Of a stretch of 40,006 bases of DNA, positions 35,383 to 40,006 are shown piece by piece (the first letter of the stretch is position 1; each line of letters begins with the position of its first letter). A program made the position numbers and the translations under genes. This DNA comes from Gallionellales bacterium RIFCSPLOWO2_02_FULL_59_110 (GTDB lineage Bacteria > Pseudomonadota > Gammaproteobacteria > Burkholderiales > Gallionellaceae), in assembly GCA_001801215.1 (NCBI GenBank), contig MGXA01000033.1, forward strand, positions 1-40,006, in the 5' to 3' direction. The notes under the pieces are model-generated. The model made no database searches, was not told the DNA's origin, and saw only the letters and a list, made by a program, of their open reading frames with translations.

Positions 35383-36257
35383 CCTTATTCTGGATATATT
35401 GCGCCGTATTGCTGCTGGTGGCGCTGCCGTTCGTGGTGCTTCCGCTATGGCGCAGCGCCGGCAGAAACGATGCCGGTAACGGCGAGGTTCAGCGCGATGC
35501 GGCCAACCTGGAAATCCTGCGCGACCAGTCGGCCGAGCTTGAAGCGGATTTGCATAACGGCCTGTTGACGCAGGATGCCTACGAACAGGGTAAGCGCGAA
35601 TTGCAGGCGCGCCTGCTGGAAGAGGTGAAAACCTCTGGCCAGTCTGCCGCCAAACCGCGCAACCCCGCCAAGGCGCTGGCGGTCGTACTGGCCGTGGCGC
35701 TGCCATTATTCAGCGTGCCGCTCTACCTTGCGCTAGGCAATACCAATGCACTATTGCCGCAGGAAGACATGGGCATGGATGGCGGCTTCGGCCTGCTCCG
35801 TTCCGAGGCACAGTTGCAAAAGCTGGAAAAGAAGCTCGAGCAACAGCCGGAAAACCCGGACGGCTGGTTTATGCTGGCGCGCTCTTACAGCGAGTTGGAA
35901 CGGTATGCCGATGCGGCGCGCGCCTATGGGCGACTGGTCAAACTGGTGCCCGATGAGGCGCAACTGTGGGCGAGCTACGCCGATGCTTACGCGATGAGCC
36001 AAAACCGGTCGCTGCGGGGCGAGCCAACCAAATTGATCGAAAAAGCACTGGAATTGGACGGCAACAACACCTTGGCGCTGGCCTTGGCCGGATCTGCGGC
36101 GATGGAACGCGGCGACTATGCCCCGGCCATCGCGCACTGGACAAAATTGATCAATTTACTGCCGCCCGACAGCAAGGAATTGCCGATGTTCCGCAATGCC
36201 GTCCAGAAGGCGAGCGAGTTTCTGGACAAACATAAAAGCGGCAAGTTAAAACCCTGA
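35379..36257 (+). CDS. ccmI: Cytochrome c maturation TPR protein CcmI (CycH)
   Basis: A 292-residue protein with two membrane helices (about 4-24 and 103-122) separated by a cytoplasmic coiled-coil loop (EILRDQSAELEADLHNGLL). A periplasmic TPR domain (about 140-285) contains PDGWFMLARSYSELERYADA-type repeats. It binds C-terminal helices of apocytochromes and hands them to CcmFH. It is the last gene of the ccm operon. The 172-base gap to hoxF has no terminator or promoter I would defend. Confidence 0.92.
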   Translation: MTLFWIYCAVLLLVALPFVVLPLWRSAGRNDAGNGEVQRDAANLEILRDQSAELEADLHNGLLTQDAYEQGKRELQARLLEEVKTSGQSAAKPRNPAKALAVVLAVALPLFSVPLYLALGNTNALLPQEDMGMDGGFGLLRSEAQLQKLEKKLEQQPENPDGWFMLARSYSELERYADAARAYGRLVKLVPDEAQLWASYADAYAMSQNRSLRGEPTKLIEKALELDGNNTLALALAGSAAMERGDYAPAIAHWTKLINLLPPDSKELPMFRNAVQKASEFLDKHKSGKLKP

Positions 36258-36429
36258 AAGGTTCCTGATAAAACGGGGATAATGCCCATGTTGGGTGCGG
36301 CATTGCAGGCCTGGTATAGAATCGGTCGAGGGTTGAAAACAGGTCATTCTCAGCACTGCGTTGCGGTATTATATGAAGATACTGGCTGGCTCATAATGAG
36401 GCAGCGGGTTATCCATACGGGAGCGCTTC

Positions 36430-38229
36430 ATGGCGGCAGATAGCGAGATGCAAACGACCGGCCTGGATTCGATACTGGATCGCTACGCCCGCGACCCGAA
36501 CGCACTGCTGCAGGTGCTGCGCGAGGTGCAGGAACTGCACGGTTACATTTCTTCCGCCGCTATCGGTCATATCGGCGCCAAACTTGGTATCCCGCACGCG
36601 CGCATCGAGGGCGTCGCCAGCTTCTATTCTTTCCTGCATTTGCGGCCGCACGGCGAATACCGCGTGCTGTTTTCCGACAATATCACCGACCGCATGCTGG
36701 GCAGCCAGGCGCTGATGGAGCAGATGTGCCAGCAGCTGTGGTTGCAACCGGGCAAGGTTTCGGAAGACGGGCTGGTCAGCATCAACACCACGTCCTGCAC
36801 CGGCATGTGCGATCAGGGGCCGGCAATGCTGGTCAATGGCCGCGCCATCACGAAACTTACCCATCAGCGCGTACAGGAGATCGGCCACCTGATCCGCAAC
36901 CGCACTCCGCTGGCCGACTGGCCTGCCGATTTTTTCCGCGTGGAAGACAACATCCGCCGCAGCGGCCCGCTGCTCGACAACAGCATCGCTCCCGGCGACG
37001 TGCTGCGCGCTGTAATCGAATCCGGCAAAGACGTCGTCGAAGCGGTCAAGCAATCCGGCCTGCGCGGGCGCGGCGGCGCGGGCTTTCCCACCGGGCAGAA
37101 ATGGGAGGCGTGCCGCAATGCGCCGGGCGCGGCGCGCCATGTGGTGTGCAACGCCGACGAGGGCGAGCCAGGTACCTTTAAGGATCGCGTGCTGCTCACC
37201 CGGCAGGCCGACCTGGTGTTCGAAGGCATGACGCTGTGCGCACTGGCTGTCGGCGCGCGGCACGGCTACCTTTATCTGCGCGGCGAATACCGCTATCTGC
37301 TCGAACCTTTGCAAGGCGTGCTGCAACGCCGCCGCGACAGCAATCTGCTGGGTAAAAATATCCTCGGACAGACAGATTTTGACTTCGATATCGCCATTCA
37401 TCTCGGTGCGGGCGCCTACATCTGCGGCGAGGAATCGGCGCTGATTGAATCTCTGGAAGGTAAGCGCGGCGTGCCGCGCAGCCGCCCGCCGTTCCCGGTG
37501 ACGCACGGCTACCTGCAACAGCCGACCGCCGTGGACAACGTCGAGACTTTTTGCAGCGCCACGCTGGCAATACAGATGGGCGCGGAAAAATTTCGCGCCA
37601 TCGGCACGGAAAGATCCTCCGGCAGCAAGCTGATCTCGGTGTCCGGCGATTGCCCGCGCCCCGGCATCTACGAATACCCGTTCGGCGTCAGCGTGCGCCA
37701 GGTGTTGCAGGACTGCGGCGCGGTGAATACGCGCGCGGTGCAGATCAGCGGCCCTTCCGGCATGTGCATCGCGGAAAGCGAATTCGGCCGCAAGCTGGGC
37801 TTCGAGGATCTGCCCACCGCCGGCGCATTCATGGTGTTCGACGACAGCCGCGATCTGTTCGAAGTGGCGCGCAACTTCGTGCATTTCTTTGCGCACGAAA
37901 GCTGCGGCTTCTGCACGCCGTGCCGCGTCGGCACCTCGATGCTGAAGCAGACCATGGACAAGATCGCCGCCGGGCACGGCACGCGCCACGACCTGAACGA
38001 GATCGAGCATCTGGATCAGGTATTGCAGACCAGCTCCCACTGCGGCTTGGGGCGCAGCGCGTGCAACCCGGTGCTGCACACGCTCAAGCGTTTCCGCCCC
38101 GCCTACGAAAACCGCCTGAAGTCGCTGGATTTCGAACCGGCCTTCGATCTCGACGGCGCACTGGCGCGGGCGCGCCAGATGACCGGGCGTGACGATGCCG
38201 GGGCGCACCTGAAGACGGAGGAAACATGA
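36430..38229 (+). CDS. hoxF: NAD-reducing [NiFe] hydrogenase diaphorase subunit HoxF
   Basis: A 599-residue fusion of NuoE-like (1-150) and NuoF-like (about 165-599) domains, the NAD(H)-binding half of the bidirectional group 3d hydrogenase. The FMN site is GRGGAGFPTGQKW (213-225) with NADEGEPGTF. The NAD-loop region is GAGAYICGEESAL. The 4Fe-4S site is ESCGFCTPCR with Cys492, 495, 498 and Cys538. In the NuoE part only the second Cys pair is present (Cys123, Cys127); the positions of the first pair are non-Cys (about Ser82 and Asp87). Degenerate sites occur in other HoxF proteins to my recollection. gggag six bases upstream supports ATG 36430. The cytoplasmic partners HoxU, HoxY and HoxH follow. 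Confidence 0.94.
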   Translation: MAADSEMQTTGLDSILDRYARDPNALLQVLREVQELHGYISSAAIGHIGAKLGIPHARIEGVASFYSFLHLRPHGEYRVLFSDNITDRMLGSQALMEQMCQQLWLQPGKVSEDGLVSINTTSCTGMCDQGPAMLVNGRAITKLTHQRVQEIGHLIRNRTPLADWPADFFRVEDNIRRSGPLLDNSIAPGDVLRAVIESGKDVVEAVKQSGLRGRGGAGFPTGQKWEACRNAPGAARHVVCNADEGEPGTFKDRVLLTRQADLVFEGMTLCALAVGARHGYLYLRGEYRYLLEPLQGVLQRRRDSNLLGKNILGQTDFDFDIAIHLGAGAYICGEESALIESLEGKRGVPRSRPPFPVTHGYLQQPTAVDNVETFCSATLAIQMGAEKFRAIGTERSSGSKLISVSGDCPRPGIYEYPFGVSVRQVLQDCGAVNTRAVQISGPSGMCIAESEFGRKLGFEDLPTAGAFMVFDDSRDLFEVARNFVHFFAHESCGFCTPCRVGTSMLKQTMDKIAAGHGTRHDLNEIEHLDQVLQTSSHCGLGRSACNPVLHTLKRFRPAYENRLKSLDFEPAFDLDGALARARQMTGRDDAGAHLKTEET

Positions 38230-38357
38230 ATCGTAGCCTGGATGGAATGCAATGGAATCCGGGGCTTTTTGGCGCTATAGATGTTCCCGGATTCCGCTAC
38301 GCTGCATCCGGGCTACCTCTTGTTGCGGAAATGATGCTTTTGATGGGGATGGCGTGA
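38226..38357 (+). CDS. Possible 43-residue bridging ORF between hoxF and hoxU
   Basis: ATG 38226 overlaps the hoxF stop as ATGA and has a strong ggagg four bases upstream (38217-38221). The frame runs without a stop through the palindromic repeat and ends in TGA at 38355-38357, one base before the hoxU ATG. It resembles no family and its residues come from repeat DNA. If translated, it would carry ribosomes across the insertion to hoxU. It could also be chance. Confidence 0.35.
   Translation: MNRSLDGMQWNPGLFGAIDVPGFRYAASGLPLVAEMMLLMGMA
38235..38321. repeat. Inverted pair of tagcccggatgc-family repeats between hoxF and hoxU
   Basis: tagcctggatggaatgcaat plus ggaatccgggg faces cccggattccgctacgctgc plus atccgggcta. 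This is the same family as 10789-10820 and would fold into a long hairpin inside the hox transcript. Confidence 0.75.
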
Positions 38358-38358
38358 A

Positions 38359-39111
38359 ATGACTGACATCTTTCAGCTTGACGGTGCAAATATTCCATTT
38401 GAGCCGGGCCAGACCGTGATGCAGGCGGCGCTGACTGCCGGACATTACATCCCGCACCTGTGCTACCACCCGGAATTCAAACCGCACGGCAGTTGCAAGG
38501 TGTGCACGGTCAAGGTCAACGGCCGCACTGCCGCTTCCTGCACCATGCCCGCCGAGGCCGGGCTCAACGTGGAAAGCAATATCGAGGAAATGAACGGTCT
38601 GCGCCGCACGCTGGTGCAAATGCTGTTCGCCGAGGGCAACCACTTCTGCCCGTCGTGCGAGAAAAGCGGCAACTGCATGTTGCAGGCATTAGGCTACGAT
38701 CTCGAAGTGCATACCGCCGGTTTCCGCCACCTGTACCCGGATCGCCCGCTGGACGCCTCGCACAAGGACATCCTGCTCGACTTCAACCGTTGCATCCTGT
38801 GCGAACTGTGCGTGCGCGCCTCCGCCGAGGTGGACGGCAAGGACGTGTTCGCGTTGTCCGGGCGCGGCATTACCAAGCACCTCATCGTCAATGCCGAATC
38901 CGGTTTGTTGAAAGACACAAATATCGCGCTGACCGATAAGGCGATGCAGGTCTGCCCGGTGGGCGTGATCCTGCCTAAACGCGTCGGCTTCAGCATCCCG
39001 ATCGGCAAGCGCCGCTATGACCAGCGTCCGGTCAGCGCGCAGGCGCTGGACGATGCACCGCGCCAGGCCGATGCCAGCGGTAGTTGTGACGTCTGCGAGG
39101 GAACACCATGA
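38359..39111 (+). CDS. hoxU: NAD-reducing hydrogenase diaphorase subunit HoxU
   Basis: A 250-residue iron-sulfur protein related to the N-terminus of NuoG, linking HoxF to the hydrogenase module. It has a 2Fe-2S site (Cys35, 46, 49, 61), a His-Cys 4Fe-4S site (His95, Cys97, 100, 106) and a further 4Fe-4S site (Cys145, 148, 151, 199). An extra CDVC pair (243-246) lies at the C-terminus. The ATG at 38359 has only a weak gggg-type ribosome site. An older start with ggagg seems to lie 133 bases upstream, beyond the inserted repeat. Confidence 0.94.
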   Translation: MTDIFQLDGANIPFEPGQTVMQAALTAGHYIPHLCYHPEFKPHGSCKVCTVKVNGRTAASCTMPAEAGLNVESNIEEMNGLRRTLVQMLFAEGNHFCPSCEKSGNCMLQALGYDLEVHTAGFRHLYPDRPLDASHKDILLDFNRCILCELCVRASAEVDGKDVFALSGRGITKHLIVNAESGLLKDTNIALTDKAMQVCPVGVILPKRVGFSIPIGKRRYDQRPVSAQALDDAPRQADASGSCDVCEGTP

Positions 39112-39218
39112 GCAAGAAAAAACAATTAGCCACAGAGATCGCAGAGCACGCAGAGAAAAACAATTGGATTGTTGAGTATTGGCGTTTTACTCAACATACG
39201 CGAAGGAGAAAGCCATGA
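39108..39218 (+). CDS. Possible 36-residue bridging ORF after hoxU
   Basis: ATG 39108 overlaps the hoxU stop (ATGA) with gaggg upstream at 39097-39101. The frame runs through the ccacagagatcgcagagc repeat half and ends in a TGA (39216-39218) that itself overlaps the next ATG at 39215. No family resemblance is seen. It may serve translational coupling or be chance. Confidence 0.3.
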   Translation: MSKKKQLATEIAEHAEKNNWIVEYWRFTQHTRRRKP

Positions 39219-39253
39219 GTACCGCACACTCTCTCTGTGATCCCTGTGGCTTG
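39127..39253. repeat. ccacagag-family inverted repeat between hoxU and hoxY
   Basis: agccacagagatcgcagagc (from 39128) faces ctctctctgtgatccctgtg followed by gct (to 39252). The arms belong to the same family as 28853-28890 and 39856-39926 and enclose about 75 bases of unique sequence. Confidence 0.65.
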
Positions 39254-39298
39254 AATTTGCAGTTTCCAGATTATTTCGTGGCTGAATTTCAGACATGA
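39215..39298 (+). CDS. Possible 27-residue bridging ORF before hoxY
   Basis: ATG 39215 has a strong aaggag at 39203-39208 (six-base spacer) and begins Met-Ser-Thr-Ala. It ends in TGA 39296-39298, which overlaps the hoxY ATG at 39295. The ribosome site here is far better than the one in front of hoxY. This may therefore be the original hoxY start, cut off by the repeat, now working as a coupled leader peptide. Confidence 0.4.
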   Translation: MSTAHSLCDPCGLNLQFPDYFVAEFQT

Positions 39299-39846
39299 AC
39301 GCCCCTGTCAAACCAAAACTTCGCATCGCCACCACCTCGCTCGCCGGCTGTTTCGGCTGTCACATGTCGTTTCTCGACATCGACGAGCGGCTGCTGACGC
39401 TGCTCGACCTCATCGAATTCGACCGCTCGCCGCTCACCGACATCAAGCATTGCGGGTCGTGCGACATCGGTATCATCGAGGGCGGCATCTGCAACGCGGA
39501 GAACGTGCATGTGCTGCGCGAGTTCAGGAAAAACTGCAAAACCCTGATCGCTATCGGCGCGTGCGCCGTCACCGGCGGTCTGCCCGCGCAGCGCAACCAT
39601 CTCGATCTGGGCAGCTGCCTGACCGAGGTGTACCTCACCGAACCGGGGCTGGCGCACGGCCATATCCCGAACGACCCGGAACTGCCGCTGCCGCTGGACA
39701 AGGTGCATCCGCTGCACGAAGTGGTGAAGATCGATTACTTCATTCCCGGCTGCCCGCCCTCGGGCGACGCCATCTGGAAATTCCTGACCGACCTGATTGC
39801 GGGCAAGACGCCGGAACTGGGACATGGGTTGATTAAATATGACTGA
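39295..39846 (+). CDS. hoxY: NAD-reducing [NiFe] hydrogenase small subunit HoxY
   Basis: A 183-residue small subunit of the group 3d hydrogenase. It holds the proximal 4Fe-4S cluster through Cys19 and Cys22 (GCFGCHMSFLD), Cys90 (IGAC) and Cys153 (PGCPPSGD). There is no Tat signal or C-terminal anchor, as expected of a cytoplasmic enzyme. No clear Shine-Dalgarno precedes ATG 39295. Translation probably depends on coupling from the short frame that overlaps it. Confidence 0.94.
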   Translation: MNAPVKPKLRIATTSLAGCFGCHMSFLDIDERLLTLLDLIEFDRSPLTDIKHCGSCDIGIIEGGICNAENVHVLREFRKNCKTLIAIGACAVTGGLPAQRNHLDLGSCLTEVYLTEPGLAHGHIPNDPELPLPLDKVHPLHEVVKIDYFIPGCPPSGDAIWKFLTDLIAGKTPELGHGLIKYD

Positions 39847-39937
39847 AAAACATTTGGCCACAGAGATCACAGAGCACACAGGGAGATACTGCGAAATTCT
39901 CTGTGGTCTCCGTGTACTCTGTGGCAAAGGATTTTAA
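39839..39937 (+). CDS. Possible 32-residue bridging ORF between hoxY and hoxH
   Basis: ATG 39839 overlaps the end of hoxY by eight bases. The frame crosses the ccacagag inverted repeat without a stop and ends TAA at 39935-39937, two bases before the hoxH ATG. No family match is seen. It has the same arrangement as the frames at the other two hox junctions. Confidence 0.3.
   Translation: MTEKHLATEITEHTGRYCEILCGLRVLCGKGF
39856..39926. repeat. ccacagag-family inverted repeat between hoxY and hoxH
   Basis: ggccacagagatcacagagc plus acacagggaga faces tctctgtggtctccgtgtac plus tctgtggc. The arms of about 30 bases pair well with a short loop. Confidence 0.75.
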
Positions 39938-39939
39938 AA

Positions 39940-40006
39940 ATGGGTAATAATTTAGAAACCGCCGCCCACCCGGAGAATCTGCGCCGCGTCGCCATAGACC
40001 CGGTGT
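39940..40006 (+). CDS. hoxH: NAD-reducing [NiFe] hydrogenase large subunit HoxH (5' end only)
   Basis: The first 22 codons are in the window. The frame ends with LRRVAIDPV, the N-terminal strand that precedes the RVEGH region of group 3 [NiFe] large subunits. aaagga lies upstream at 39926-39931. The active-site Cys motifs lie beyond the window edge, so integrity cannot be judged. Confidence 0.85.
   Translation, partial: MGNNLETAAHPENLRRVAIDPV

Noticed and set aside
36409-38208. 599-codon open frame antisense to hoxF
   Set aside because: It mirrors hoxF codon phase in GC-rich DNA, encodes a low-complexity Ala/Arg/His-rich product and has no family motifs.

Overview
The window looks like a chromosomal segment of a chemolithotrophic betaproteobacterium, most likely of the Gallionellaceae/Nitrosomonadales type (Sideroxydans-like). 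That placement is inference. It rests on the combination of OmcA/MtrC-type decaheme lipoproteins, a Gsp cluster in the order GHIJKLMNDEFC, a complete System I cytochrome c maturation operon, a hoxFUYH-type NAD-reducing hydrogenase, and many short palindromic intergenic repeats. There is no rRNA, tRNA, CRISPR array, transposase or phage gene in the window.

Layout. (1) 0.3-10.7 kb is an extracellular electron transfer locus. It has two full-length decaheme outer-membrane lipoproteins, a frameshifted tail of a third, a lipoprotein PpiC/SurA-type prolyl isomerase, and a fused membrane/spermidine-synthase-like/TPR protein. MITE-like inverted repeats are scattered between them. (2) 11.2-22.6 kb is a nearly complete type II secretion cluster (gspGHIJKLMNDEFC), a plausible export route for surface cytochromes. 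(3) 22.7-24.8 kb, on the minus strand, is a NarX/NarL-like two-component pair. (4) 25.3-29.4 kb is a periplasmic electron-transfer group: a diheme lipoprotein with a DMSO-reductase/ethylbenzene-dehydrogenase-type haem-binding domain, a c4-like diheme cytochrome, a NapC/NirT tetraheme quinol dehydrogenase and a periplasmic OB-fold protein. (5) 29.6-36.3 kb is ccmABCDEFGHI, the haem delivery and ligation machinery that all these cytochromes need. (6) 36.4-40.0 kb is hoxF, hoxU, hoxY and the first codons of hoxH, which would feed H2 electrons to NAD+ or the reverse.

The main theme is c-type cytochrome electron transfer: 26 haem motifs are countable in intact genes (10+10+2+2+4 in the five cytochromes, with two of the motifs being CX3CH instead of CXXCH: 28 in all by type-independent count), together with their maturation, possible secretion and regulation. 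Two patterns deserve attention. First, every intergenic junction of the hox operon holds a palindromic repeat sitting just after a well-formed Shine-Dalgarno/ATG, and each is crossed by a short open frame leading almost exactly to the next start codon. Second, the diheme lipoprotein, c4, NapC and OB-fold genes beside a two-component system form a respiratory module that I cannot assign to a named pathway.
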